Shown here: positions 47,930-56,595 of the stretch, piece after piece
Layout of the letters: the number at the start of each line of letters is the position of its first letter
Position numbering within the stretch: position 1 is the stretch's first letter
NCBI RefSeq assembly: GCF_003668575.1
Contig: NZ_RCVZ01000007.1
Span: forward strand, 62,001-126,000
From: Falsibacillus albus
Lineage (GTDB): Bacteria > Bacillota > Bacilli > Bacillales > DSM-25281
DNA length: 64,000 nt
Direction of reading: 5' to 3'
Program-made: the position numbers and the translations under genes
Notes under the pieces: generated by a model
The model's input: only the letters and a program-made list of their open reading frames with translations
Told to the model about the DNA's origin: nothing
Databases searched by the model: none

Positions 47930-49069
47930 ATGGCACAATATACGTTGATAGCCACTGCGGCAATGGGTCTGGAATCCTTGGTCGCGAGAGAGGTTAGAGA
48001 ATTAGGATACGAATGTGAAGTCGAAAATGGGAAAGTGATTTTCGAAGGGGACGAAACAGCAATTGCCCGTGCCAACCTTTGGCTGCGCACGGCTGATCGT
48101 GTGAAAATAAAAGTCGGGGAGTTCAAAGCGTTTACGTTCGATGAGCTTTTCGAAAAAACAAAAGCGCTTGAATGGGAAAAATTTTTACCGGTAGATGCAG
48201 AATTCCCTGTTCAAGGGAAATCTGTGAAATCAAAGCTTTTCAGTGTCTCTGACTGTCAGGCGATTGTAAAGAAAGCAATCGTCGAACGCTTGAAAAAGCA
48301 CTACCGCATTAGTTCCTGGCTGGAAGAGAATGGTTCTCTATTCAAAATAGAAGTCGCCTTGCATAAGGATGTTGCCACCATCACGATCGACACGAGCGGT
48401 GCCGGCCTCCATAGACGCGGCTATCGTACAGATCAAGGTGAGGCCCCAATCAAAGAAACGCTTGCGGCAGCACTGGTACAATTGACAAATTGGACACCGG
48501 ACCGTCCGTTTGTCGATCCATTCTGCGGATCGGGTACGATCCCAATCGAAGCAGCTTTGATCGGTCAGAACATAGCTCCTGGATTCAACAGGGACTTTCT
48601 TTCTGAAACATGGTCATGGATTCCGGGTAAAGTGTGGGATGAGGCAAGAAATGAAATAGAAGATGTCGCACAGTACGATCGTGAATTGGATATTACGGGT
48701 TGTGACATCGATCATCGGATGGTAGCCATTTCCAAGGAGAATGCCTTTGAAGCAGGACTGGGAGAAATCATTCAATTCAAGCAGATGCAAGTACGTGATT
48801 TTACGACCGAAAAAGAGAATGGTGTCATCGTGGGAAATCCTCCTTATGGAGAACGTTTGGGGGAGAAACAGGAAGTAGAAAACATGTATCGTCTGATGGG
48901 ACAAGCTTTTCAAGATTTAGATACATGGTCTGTCTATATGCTGACATCGAATGAGAATTTCGAAGCCTGCTACGGGAAACAGGCAACAAAGAAAAGAAAA
49001 CTATTCAATGGCTTCATCAAAACCGACTACTATCAATATTGGGGCAAGCGTCCTCAGAGGAAATCCTGA
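47930..49069 (+). CDS. ypsC: YpsC, THUMP-domain RNA guanine-N2 methyltransferase (RlmL type)
   Basis: A 379-residue enzyme with an N-terminal THUMP RNA-binding domain (LESLVAREVRELGYECEVEN, GEFKAFTFDELFEKTK) and a methyltransferase domain: HRRGYRTDQGEAPIKETLAA, VDPFCGSGTIPIEAALIG (SAM-binding), VGNPPYGERLG (NPPY catalytic motif). By family it methylates a guanine in 23S rRNA. ATG 47930 follows AAGGGTGAAAGC, after the rnpB terminator. Confidence 0.93.
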   Translation: MAQYTLIATAAMGLESLVAREVRELGYECEVENGKVIFEGDETAIARANLWLRTADRVKIKVGEFKAFTFDELFEKTKALEWEKFLPVDAEFPVQGKSVKSKLFSVSDCQAIVKKAIVERLKKHYRISSWLEENGSLFKIEVALHKDVATITIDTSGAGLHRRGYRTDQGEAPIKETLAAALVQLTNWTPDRPFVDPFCGSGTIPIEAALIGQNIAPGFNRDFLSETWSWIPGKVWDEARNEIEDVAQYDRELDITGCDIDHRMVAISKENAFEAGLGEIIQFKQMQVRDFTTEKENGVIVGNPPYGERLGEKQEVENMYRLMGQAFQDLDTWSVYMLTSNENFEACYGKQATKKRKLFNGFIKTDYYQYWGKRPQRKS

Positions 49070-49107
49070 TTTTTCATTTGTAATAGCTAATTATATAAGC
49101 ATGAATT

Positions 49108-49160
49108 TAAAGACCAAATTACTTTCTCATCAAACAGGGAGAGGTTTGGTCTTCTTTGTT
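49108..49160 (+). terminator. Probable terminator after ypsC
   Basis: AAAGACCAAA (49109-49118) and TTTGGTCTT (49144-49152) can pair around a 25-base loop, followed by CTTTGTTT. The remaining bases to 49347 show nothing I can identify. Confidence 0.5.
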
Positions 49161-49347
49161 TAAAGTTTCCATATAAGGTTTATTATACAGGAACCCCTAA
49201 TAATACAGAATCGATTCCCAAGGAGAGAGTATGGTTTTCTCCGAACCCTTGTATGTTAGAGTTTGGTTTTTAGGAAATTTTAGTTGATTATCCGAGCGTT
49301 ACAGAATACAATTTTTATTAAATATTCAAGAAAGGAACTCAGAGGGG

Positions 49348-49782
49348 ATGGACTTGGAGAAAAACATTGCGTTTAATATCCCGACCTATAAAGATTCTGA
49401 TGGATATAAATACTGGGTTCCCCTGTTAGAATATTTTTTAGCAAAGGCAAACAAAATAGAGATTCATTGCTGGAATGATGAAGTGGAGACTATTAAAGAA
49501 TTGACAGCTCTTCACAACGGGGTCCTTCAAGTTGTAATACAGGACAACTTAACTATATTTACGGGAAATAAAACAAGGGGACTTACAGATTACTTGTTGA
49601 ATAATTACACGGATAAAAATGAAAAGATAAAGTGGTTCACAATAAATGTAAATCAAGATGAAGATTCAGTGATTCATTCAGGACATTGGGGATCAGAATT
49701 TTTTGTACCTAATGTCTTGGAAGAGGAAATAGAATTAATTAAAAGCCTTACCCCGCCTGATACAATCTTTCATCATTTTTAA
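49348..49782 (+). CDS. Unrecognised 144-residue acidic protein
   Basis: Not recognised. A soluble acidic protein starting MDLEKNIAFNIPTYKDSDGY with conserved-looking aromatic and acidic clusters (WVPLLEYFLAKANKIEIHCW, DYLLNNYTDKNEKIKWFTIN, GHWGSEFFVPNVLEEEIE) and no membrane segment. Size, acidity and isolation recall bacterial immunity or small stress proteins, but that is only a guess. It interrupts the ypsC-ypvA order, is A/T-richer than neighbours, and is followed by a repeat copy, so recent insertion is possible. The binding site AGAGGGG abuts the ATG; AAAGGA lies 12 bases upstream. Confidence 0.7.
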   Translation: MDLEKNIAFNIPTYKDSDGYKYWVPLLEYFLAKANKIEIHCWNDEVETIKELTALHNGVLQVVIQDNLTIFTGNKTRGLTDYLLNNYTDKNEKIKWFTINVNQDEDSVIHSGHWGSEFFVPNVLEEEIELIKSLTPPDTIFHHF

Positions 49783-49896
49783 TCTGTTAAACCCGATTAA
49801 GAAGAGGAGAAAAATATGACGCGCATCACAAATTAATGGCTTATTTCTCATATGCAGTTGTTTTGAACGTTTCCCTTAATTTTTCACTCCCGGGTG

Positions 49897-49992
49897 TTAA
49901 GGAGCGGAAGGTGCAAGACTCCGGAGGGTCATCGGGCTTGGTGAGGCCACGCGGAAAGCGAGCATCCTTCCGCGGAAATCAACCTTGTTATT
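49897..49992. repeat. Interspersed repeat A, short copy (copy 5)
   Basis: GGAGCGGAAGGTGCAAGACT, CCGGAGGGTCATCGGGCTTG, GTGAGGCCACGCGGAAAGCG, AGCATCCTTCCGCGGAAATC then AACCTT: the central palindrome of repeat A without modules B or C and without the long terminal arms. Confidence 0.8.
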
Positions 49993-50063
49993 CCTTTAGG
50001 AGAATATTTTCTTGAAAATTGGCGTAGAATAAACCATATATTACTATGTCAAGGAGTGATAAT

Positions 50064-50231
50064 ATGGTTCACTCTTCTTTGCATGAACTTGCGCTTATAA
50101 CGAAAGCTCTGGAGCAGGCCAATGTCATTTTGCGGGCGGAATCTGATGGAGATATCGATTTATTGGCTGAGGCACAGACTAATTTGATGAATGCTTACAG
50201 CTATACTCTAAAAAAAGAACGTCGATATTAA
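50064..50231 (+). CDS. Small 55-residue protein of unknown function
   Basis: A helical protein, MVHSSLHELALITKALEQAN followed by VILRAESDGDIDLLAEAQTN and LMNAYSYTLKKERRY. ATG 50064 sits behind a strong AAGGAGTGAT, and a strong terminator follows immediately at 50235, so it is very likely a real monocistronic gene. I do not recognise the family. Pattern of short amphipathic helices suggests a two-helix bundle, similar in style to small Bacillus DUF proteins. Confidence 0.75.
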   Translation: MVHSSLHELALITKALEQANVILRAESDGDIDLLAEAQTNLMNAYSYTLKKERRY

Positions 50232-50234
50232 AAG

Positions 50235-50266
50235 AACGCATGTGCTCTGCACATGCGTTTCTCTTT
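50235..50266 (+). terminator. Intrinsic terminator after the 55-residue gene
   Basis: AACGCATGTGC pairs with GCACATGCGTT around a tight loop, followed by a T-rich tract. Confidence 0.85.
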
Positions 50267-50368
50267 GACATTATAACAAAAAATAAAGAAAAAAAGTAGT
50301 CTATACATATTAAGCAAAGTGAGATAAAGTAGAATTTATTGCTTTTTAAAACAGAATGGAGGTACATT

Positions 50369-52309
50369 ATGAATCATCCTCTACCATTTGCAATTTCAAA
50401 GACAGACTCCTTCTATGAATTGCTCAATGATTGGATCGGAGATGTTTTTTATGATATTTTACCAGAAAAAGGATATGAAATTCGTGACGAACAAATTTAT
50501 ATGGCCTTTCAATTATTGAAGGCATATAAAGAAAAACAAGTAATTTTTGCCGAGGCGGGAGTCGGCACAGGTAAAACTTTTGTCTATCTGCTTTATGCAT
50601 TATGCTACGCCAGATATACCGGCAAACCTGCGATCATCGCTTGTGCAGATGAAACCCTTATTGAACAGCTCGTCAAGGAAGATGGTGATATCAAAAAGCT
50701 GGAAAAAGCCCTTGATTTGAAGGTTGATGTCCGCCTTGCCAAATCACGTGATCAATACTTGTGCCTGCAAAAATTGAATCATGTAATGGAAACTTCGGAT
50801 AATGAAAGCTTCGATGATGTCTTTGAGAGCCTTCCCAACTTTGTACATTCCCCCGGCTCGATGAAGAAATTCGATGTATACGGAGATCGCAAAGAATATT
50901 CGACGTTAAGCGATGAAGAGTGGAAGCAAATCGGCTGGGACCCACTTCAGGATTGCCTCTCATGTGAACTAAGGCATCGATGCGGGCAAACTTTGCATCG
51001 GGAGCACTATCGGAAATCAGCAGATTTACTTATTTGCTCACATGATTTTTATATGGAGCACGTTTGGACGAAGGATTCAAGAAAGCGTGAAGGGCAGCTC
51101 CCATTGCTTCCTGAAGCAAGCTCGGTCATTTTCGATGAAGGACATTTACTCGAATTTGCAAGCCAAAAGGCATTGACATATCGTATTACATGGCAAACCT
51201 TAAATGATCTGCTTACGAAACTCCTGTCTAATGATGTAAGAGAAAAAACATTGTATGTGATTGAGGATGTCCTCTCTTTGAATGATGAATGGTTCGACAT
51301 GTTAAAAAGCGGTGTGGTATACACTGATGGTTCAGACCGGCACCGCATTTCAAAGACAGAAGAAATCATCCGATCAGCGGAACGTCTTCAAGGAATGATT
51401 GAAAAACTGTTGGAAGAGCTTGTGCTTGACTCAGAGATGTATATCATCAACGAGTATGATCTGAAAGTGGTCGAAGAATATTTGGAACAAATATCTTATT
51501 CTCTAAAGCTTTTTACAACGGATGATAAAGGGATAACATGGTTTGAAGAGTCTCGCAGCGAAAGTACACTGGTAATCATGCCTAGGCTTGTAGAAGATAT
51601 TTTAAGGGAAGAAGTTTTTTCACAGAACATTCCATTCGTATTTTCATCTGCGACACTATCTAATGATCAGGATTTTACTTATATCAGCAGTTCTTTGGGC
51701 ATTGATTCCTATGGATCACTTTCCGTAGAATCCCCATTTGATTATGATGAAGCGATGGAAGCCAATTTCAAATTGACCATGAATATCGAGTCGAAATGTA
51801 AAGAGGCGCTTGATTCATTGATGAAATCCAATGGACAAACATTGGTGTTATTTAATAGTGAAAGTGATCTGAAAGCTTTTAAAAATTATTGTGCAAAATA
51901 TGATCAAGAACTTCCTTTTGCGATTTTATTTGAAGGAGATCAAGAAATCAGTACATTAGTATATGAGTTTCAAACGAATGTAAGCAGTGTATTATGCTCC
52001 TACCATTTATGGGAAGGGCTCGACATACCTGGCCAGTCGCTTTCAAATGTAATCATTTTTTCCCTGCCATTTCCACCGAATGATCCAGTTTTCGAGGCAA
52101 AAAGAAATCACGTTGAAGACCCATTTAAGGAAGTGGACCTTCCTTATATGATGTTAAGGTTCAGACAGGGCTTCGGAAGGCTGATTAGGACCTCCGAAGA
52201 CGCTGGGACTGTTTCAGTCTACATGGATGAAAATGAAATGGAGAAATATGGCGGGCATTTGAAAAAACTATTGCCAGTGGCATTACACAATACGGCAGCC
52301 ATCAATTAA
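50369..52309 (+). CDS. ypvA: YpvA, DinG/XPD-like ATP-dependent helicase
   Basis: A 646-residue superfamily 2 helicase without an exonuclease domain. Walker A EAGVGTGKTFVY near residue 64; motif II reads FDEGHLLEF near 254 (DEGH rather than DEAH). Cysteines that could bind a 4Fe-4S cluster as in XPD: one in QYLCLQK near 131 and three in DCLSCELRHRC near 195-204. Late motifs SSATLSND and RFRQGFGRLIRTSEDAG are present. ATG 50369 follows ATGGAGGTACATT. Probably DNA repair; second DinG relative in this window. Confidence 0.92.
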   Translation: MNHPLPFAISKTDSFYELLNDWIGDVFYDILPEKGYEIRDEQIYMAFQLLKAYKEKQVIFAEAGVGTGKTFVYLLYALCYARYTGKPAIIACADETLIEQLVKEDGDIKKLEKALDLKVDVRLAKSRDQYLCLQKLNHVMETSDNESFDDVFESLPNFVHSPGSMKKFDVYGDRKEYSTLSDEEWKQIGWDPLQDCLSCELRHRCGQTLHREHYRKSADLLICSHDFYMEHVWTKDSRKREGQLPLLPEASSVIFDEGHLLEFASQKALTYRITWQTLNDLLTKLLSNDVREKTLYVIEDVLSLNDEWFDMLKSGVVYTDGSDRHRISKTEEIIRSAERLQGMIEKLLEELVLDSEMYIINEYDLKVVEEYLEQISYSLKLFTTDDKGITWFEESRSESTLVIMPRLVEDILREEVFSQNIPFVFSSATLSNDQDFTYISSSLGIDSYGSLSVESPFDYDEAMEANFKLTMNIESKCKEALDSLMKSNGQTLVLFNSESDLKAFKNYCAKYDQELPFAILFEGDQEISTLVYEFQTNVSSVLCSYHLWEGLDIPGQSLSNVIIFSLPFPPNDPVFEAKRNHVEDPFKEVDLPYMMLRFRQGFGRLIRTSEDAGTVSVYMDENEMEKYGGHLKKLLPVALHNTAAIN

Positions 52310-52322
52310 ATTTTGCATATTG

Positions 52323-52362
52323 AACATCACCTTTGCGCAGCGTAGGTGATGTTTATTTTTTT
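52323..52362 (+). terminator. Intrinsic terminator after ypvA
   Basis: AACATCACCT (52323-52332) pairs with AGGTGATGTT (52344-52353), followed by TATTTTTTT. Confidence 0.85.
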
Positions 52363-52367
52363 GCTGT

Positions 52368-52637
52368 TTTCTAATAGATTGTTGTTTTAACAATTTTTCT
52401 TTCAAATAACTCATCATATGAAGTTGATTGGAGCGGAAGGTGCGAGACTCCGGAGGGATTAGCGGGTCAGGTGAGACCCCGCAGCGGAGCGAGGCGATAT
52501 AGGGCGGATGTTCAATTAAGTTCTGCACGTTGTGTGCCAACATCGAACACCTCACTTCGTGTAAGGCCACTCGGAAAGCGGGCATCCTGCAGCCAACCTT
52601 TAATGAATAGCAGCAAACTTTACGAAAAGAGCGATTA
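52368..52637. repeat. Interspersed repeat A with module C (copy 6)
   Basis: Left part AGATTGTTGTTTT, then GTTGATTGGAGCGGAAGGTG, CGAGACTCCGGAGGGATTAG, AGACCCCGCAGCGGAGCGAG, module C (52508-52565: ATGTTCAATTAAGTTCTGCA ... GTGCCAACATCGAAC), AAAGCGGGCATCCTGCAG and the right end CAGCAAACTTTACGAAAAGA. Fills the gap between ypvA and ypwA. Confidence 0.85.
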
Positions 52638-52731
52638 TTTACACCCAACGTTATTTTTTGGGAACTTTTTCTTTCTTTTCTGAAAAATATGATAAAATGG
52701 ATGGGAGAAATCATAAAAAGGGGGACTATGA

Positions 52732-54243
52732 ATGACCGCAGTCATGACAGATTTAGAAAAAGATTTTTTGGAATATGTGAAAAAAATGTCTGCATATAAT
52801 GAAGCGATTGGCTTAATGTATTGGGACATGCGAACAGGCGCACCCAAGAATGGAATCGAGCAGCGTTCCGAAGTAATCGGGATGTTATCATCTGATGCGT
52901 TCAATATGTCTGTTTCGGAAGAAATGGCGGCATACATAGCAAAGCTCTCCGGCAAAAAGGAAGCTTTAAATGAAGTGACACAAAAAACATTGAACGAGTG
53001 CAAAGAGAATTATGACCGAAATAAGAAAATTCCTTCAGACGAATATAAGGAATACATCGTGCTATGCTCGAAGGCGGAAAGTGTATGGGAACAGGCTAAA
53101 ACTGAATCAAATTTCGAACTGTTCCGTCCATATTTGGAAAAGATCGTACAATTCAATAAGAAATTAATTGGCTATTGGGGCTACAAGGAGAATAAATACA
53201 ATACACTGCTCGATATATATGAACCAGGCGTAACAGTCGAGATCCTTGATGAAGTTTTTGCCCAGCTGCGAAGTGAAATTGTGCCGCTTGTTCAAAAGAT
53301 TGCAGAGTCAAGCGACAAACCGAGGACAGAATGCTTGTTCAAACATTTCCCGAAAGAAAAACAAAAAGAATTCAGCTTGGCGATCCTGAAAAAAATGGGC
53401 TATGATTTTAATTCCGGGCGTTTGGATGAAACGGTCCACCCTTTTGCAATCGGCCTGAATCCTGGTGATGTTCGAGTGACCACCAAATATGATGAAAAGG
53501 ATTTTAGAACCGCGGTTTTTGGAACCATCCACGAAGGCGGCCATGCTCTTTATGAGCAAAATATATCGGAAGAGCTGGTCGGAACGCCACTATGTACAGG
53601 GACATCAATGGGCATTCATGAATCCCAATCCCTATTTTATGAGAATTTTGTAGGAAGGAATAAATCATTTTGGCAGGAAAATTATGATTTATTGAAAAGC
53701 TGCTCGGATGGTCAATTCGATGATGTACCATTGAATGAGTTTTATCGTGCCATTAACGAATCCAAACCATCACTCATTCGTATCGAAGCAGATGAACTCA
53801 CCTATCCTCTACACATCATGGTCAGGTACGAAATAGAAAAAGGGCTGATCAACGATGAAATCGAGGTCAGGGATCTGCCGAGGATTTGGAATGAAAAGTA
53901 TGAACAGTATTTAGGAATCAAGCCATCTAATGATGGAGAAGGTGTCCTCCAGGATGTCCATTGGTCCGGTGGGAGCTTTGGCTATTTTCCATCTTATGCA
54001 CTTGGGTACATGTATGCTGCTCAATTCAAAAATAAGATGCTTGAGGAAATTCCAAACTATGATGAACTTTTGGAGAAAGGTGATCTTGAACCAATAAAAG
54101 CTTGGATGACCAAAAATGTACATCGCTTTGGAAAAATGAAAAAGCCATTGAACATTTTGCAAGATGCCACTGGAGAAGGATTGAATGCCAATCATCTGAT
54201 CGAGTATTTGAAAGAGAAATATAAAGAAGTATATAAATTATAG
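52732..54243 (+). CDS. ypwA: YpwA, carboxypeptidase Taq (peptidase family M32)
   Basis: A 503-residue metallocarboxypeptidase. The zinc motif HEGGH is in GTIHEGGHALYEQN (about 267-271), followed by GTSMGIHESQSLFYENFVGR (downstream metal-binding glutamate), RIEADELTYPLHIMVRYEIE and the family-specific SFGYFPSYALGYMYAAQF. Cytoplasmic, broad peptide C-terminal trimming by family. ATG 52732 follows AAAAAGGGGGACTATGA. Downstream of a repeat copy; no promoter assigned. Confidence 0.95.
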   Translation: MTAVMTDLEKDFLEYVKKMSAYNEAIGLMYWDMRTGAPKNGIEQRSEVIGMLSSDAFNMSVSEEMAAYIAKLSGKKEALNEVTQKTLNECKENYDRNKKIPSDEYKEYIVLCSKAESVWEQAKTESNFELFRPYLEKIVQFNKKLIGYWGYKENKYNTLLDIYEPGVTVEILDEVFAQLRSEIVPLVQKIAESSDKPRTECLFKHFPKEKQKEFSLAILKKMGYDFNSGRLDETVHPFAIGLNPGDVRVTTKYDEKDFRTAVFGTIHEGGHALYEQNISEELVGTPLCTGTSMGIHESQSLFYENFVGRNKSFWQENYDLLKSCSDGQFDDVPLNEFYRAINESKPSLIRIEADELTYPLHIMVRYEIEKGLINDEIEVRDLPRIWNEKYEQYLGIKPSNDGEGVLQDVHWSGGSFGYFPSYALGYMYAAQFKNKMLEEIPNYDELLEKGDLEPIKAWMTKNVHRFGKMKKPLNILQDATGEGLNANHLIEYLKEKYKEVYKL

Positions 54244-54366
54244 ACTGCCTCTGTGAATCAGGGACAATTACATTCTTCCAATGCTGAAGTTAATACAATG
54301 ATTTTTTTCACTTTTCTTGTCATTCGGAAATATCCTATATATAGGAACACCTGTGAGGAGAAAAAG

Positions 54367-54525
54367 ATGAATATGGAAAAATATTATTGTGATCGCTGTC
54401 GCTGCCTTTCGGATATTCAAGGGGAATGCCCGGTATGCGGGGGGGAAGTTTCCAAAAAAATCGTCATTCAAGTACAGCATCAATCCAATAAAGATGAGCA
54501 TGGGAAAAACCCTTTTCGCATGTAA
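54367..54525 (+). CDS. Small zinc-ribbon protein
   Basis: A 52-residue protein, MNMEKYYCDRCRCLSDIQGE followed by CPVCGGEVSKKIVIQVQHQS and a short charged tail. Cys8-x2-Cys11 and Cys21-x2-Cys24 form a zinc ribbon. ATG 54367 has GTGAGGAG six bases upstream; the frame also extends to 54253 but without that support. A terminator follows at 54536. Role unknown; zinc ribbons of this size bind nucleic acid or protein. Confidence 0.75.
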   Translation: MNMEKYYCDRCRCLSDIQGECPVCGGEVSKKIVIQVQHQSNKDEHGKNPFRM

Positions 54526-54535
54526 TGAATACAGA

Positions 54536-54564
54536 AAAAGTGTTCCTTTAGGAGCACTTTTTTG
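54536..54564 (+). terminator. Intrinsic terminator after the zinc-ribbon gene
   Basis: AAAAGTGTTCC pairs with GGAGCACTTTT (one G-U) around TTTA, then more T. Confidence 0.85.
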
Positions 54565-54665
54565 TTGAGAAAGGGTTTTAAGCATAAATAAAATGATCAA
54601 GGTGAATCTATGATAAAATAAGAGGGAAATTTCAGAAAATAGCATAGAAGAAGGAGTGTCGGTCG

Positions 54666-55436
54666 ATGTATTTACCTTCCTTTGATCTAAAGGGAAAATC
54701 GGCAATCGTAACAGGTGCAGGGCGAGGAATTGGACGAGCCATTGCAATCGGGATGGCCGAAGCTGGAGCAGATGTAGCGTTGCTTGCGAGAACAGAAGGG
54801 GATTTAATGGAAACGGCATCCCATATTGAAAAGATGGGCAGAACCGCACTTGTTCTTCCGACAGATGTAACTTCCAGGGAAGAGGTAAGAAAAGCGATTG
54901 ATCAAACAGCTGAAACTTTTGGGAGAATTGACGTATTGGTTAATAATGCTGGAATGAATATCCGATCAAGGGCATTGGAGGTGTCGGATGAGGAATGGGA
55001 AAAAATCATGGATACAAATTTGAAATCGGCATTCATGATGTCTCAGGAAACGGGAAAGCACATGAAAGAGGCAAATGGCGGAAAAATCATCACCATCGCA
55101 TCGGTTGCGGGTACAGTTGCCCTTCGTACAGGTGTAGTCTATGCAGCTACTAAAGCTGCCCTCATTCAAATGACAAAGGTCTTAGCCCTTGAATGGGGAG
55201 GATACAATATTAATGTCAATGCCATCGGACCATGGTATTTCCGTACACCTTTAACGGAAAAGCTTCTCCAGGATCAGGAGTATGTAGATGACATTTTGGC
55301 AGTGACTCCTCTTAAAAGGATCGGTGAATTGGAAGAACTAGTCGGCCCAACGGTCTTTTTGGCGTCAGATGCAGGAAAATACATATCCGGACAGACCATC
55401 TTTGTCGACGGAGGAATGACGATCCACGGATTTTAA
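54666..55436 (+). CDS. Short-chain dehydrogenase/reductase, gluconate 5-dehydrogenase-like
   Basis: A 256-residue classical SDR oxidoreductase. Cofactor loop TGAGRGIGRA at residues 16-25, with an arginine at LLARTEGDL suggesting NADP preference; NNAG near 95; catalytic Ser in IASVAG, Tyr159 and Lys163 in VYAATKAAL; the C-terminal SGQTIFVDGGMTIHGF. Closest in style to gluconate 5-dehydrogenase or 2-deoxygluconate dehydrogenase, but substrate cannot be fixed. ATG 54666 follows AAGGAGTGTCGGTCG. Not part of the B. subtilis order that I recall. Confidence 0.88.
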   Translation: MYLPSFDLKGKSAIVTGAGRGIGRAIAIGMAEAGADVALLARTEGDLMETASHIEKMGRTALVLPTDVTSREEVRKAIDQTAETFGRIDVLVNNAGMNIRSRALEVSDEEWEKIMDTNLKSAFMMSQETGKHMKEANGGKIITIASVAGTVALRTGVVYAATKAALIQMTKVLALEWGGYNINVNAIGPWYFRTPLTEKLLQDQEYVDDILAVTPLKRIGELEELVGPTVFLASDAGKYISGQTIFVDGGMTIHGF

Positions 55437-55452
55437 AAATAGCCTCTGCTAA

Positions 55453-55855
55453 AGATTGGTATTGATATTTGCCCATTTCCAGCTGTTGATTGGAGTACAA
55501 GACGAAGACTCGGGCAGGATTAGGGGGACAGTTAGAAAAGCGGCGTGGCTTTGCCTAGGGGCGACAAGCATAAGACGAATCTGACGGAAAGGCGTCCTTT
55601 CCCTTTTTGACAGAACCTGCTTATGACCTCGAGCCCCTAAGCCCCAGAGCTAGAGAGGTGAGACCCCGCAGCAAGTAGAGGAGAGGTTGGGGGGATGTTC
55701 GATTAAGTTCGGCACATCCTCGAAAAATGCCAGGCATTTTTCTTCGTGCGATGGGTCGCTTCCGAAGCATTCCTTGTCCTGTGCCAACATCGAACGCTCT
55801 CACTTCGTGTGAGGCCCCGCGGAAAGCGAAGGCTTGTACGGAAATCAACAGCGGT
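55453..55855. repeat. Composite interspersed repeat A with modules B, C and a third-level insert (copy 7)
   Basis: The longest copy, about 400 bases. Module B occupies 55530-55656 (GCGACAAGCATAAGACGAAT ... GCTTATGACCTCGAGCCCCT). Module C runs 55695-55802, but its centre is opened by about 65 extra bases (55717-55780, with TCGAAAAATGCC and GGCATTTTTCTTCG as its own inverted repeat). The left core is eroded. It accounts for the 503-base gap after the SDR gene; short frames inside are not genes. Confidence 0.85.
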
Positions 55856-55896
55856 GGTAACAAAGTAGAAATATAAAAATAAATGCAAATAAATAA

Positions 55897-55938
55897 GGAA
55901 TGTCTTCAAAATGACTTGCTCTTTGGAGACATCCCTTT
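55897..55938. terminator. Bidirectional terminator at the 3' end of the CheX-like gene
   Basis: GGAATGTCTTCAAA (55897-55910) pairs with TTTGGAGACATCCC (55922-55935) imperfectly; T runs follow on both strands. Confidence 0.75.
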
Positions 55939-55939
55939 T

Positions 55940-56401
55940 TTATTTGCTATGTTTATCGATCATCAAGATGACGAGCAGATCACCGATGTCTTGGAGTTGA
56001 ATCGGCAGCTGAAGGGCCTTGTCGAAACCTGAAACCTTCGAATGCCCGACCATGACCGTTGGGGGAGTGATATCCATGTTGAATCCATCTTGAAAAACCT
56101 TGGTGGATAGATTCCCCGCAATCATATTACCTAATTCCCCTGCGAATGATTCCAGCATTTCTCCTTCCAGCGGCATACCGAACATGGAAGATCCGATTTG
56201 TGAAAATACACTTTCATGGCCATCAATTAATATTCTGCCCCTGACATCCCCGGTCATCCCGATCAGAACAGCCATACTTTGATGATAATAAGGATGTGAT
56301 ATCAAGGAAGGCTGATGAATATGTAAAGGAATCGGTATGACAGATTTGATGGATTTGATTGTTCCGTTAAGGACATCTGTAACGGCTTTAGTTATGGTCA
56401 T
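55940..56401 (-). CDS. CheX/CheC-family protein, stand-alone
   Basis: A 153-residue protein of the CheC/CheX/FliY phosphatase family, which dephosphorylates CheY-like receivers. The active-site signature S-x3-E-x2-N followed about 22 residues later by Pro is present: ESFAGELGNMIAGNLSTKVF then QDGFNMDITPP. A GDVRGRILI strand and SSMFGMPLEGE match the fold. No chemotaxis gene is nearby, so its target receiver is unknown. Monocistronic on the minus strand, starting at ATG 56401. Confidence 0.85.
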   Translation of the reverse strand: MTITKAVTDVLNGTIKSIKSVIPIPLHIHQPSLISHPYYHQSMAVLIGMTGDVRGRILIDGHESVFSQIGSSMFGMPLEGEMLESFAGELGNMIAGNLSTKVFQDGFNMDITPPTVMVGHSKVSGFDKALQLPIQLQDIGDLLVILMIDKHSK

Positions 56402-56595
56402 GTCGAAACCCCCGATAATTTGTCTAAAAATATAATACCATAAATAAAAACCAATATGGGTACATATTTCCTATTTTTCAAAAAAATCAAACACCCCTGT
56501 ACCTTTGGTGCCTGTCACCTTAAATGGTCCCCTGAAATGCATAACCGAGGAATTTTTGGAAAAGATATCCTTAATGCTATGAGGGAGTGATGACG

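Noticed and set aside
48951-49163. 70-codon frame overlapping the ypsC end
   Set aside because: Mostly inside ypsC in another frame and continues through its terminator hairpin.
55621-55909. Minus-strand frames of 68-80 codons in the composite repeat
   Set aside because: Repeat-derived; they share sequence with other repeat copies rather than with proteins.
56507-56519. GGTGCCTGTCACC palindrome upstream of bpsA as an operator
   Set aside because: Resembles a common short repeat in Bacillus genomes and lies far from any recognisable promoter; a single occurrence is not evidence.
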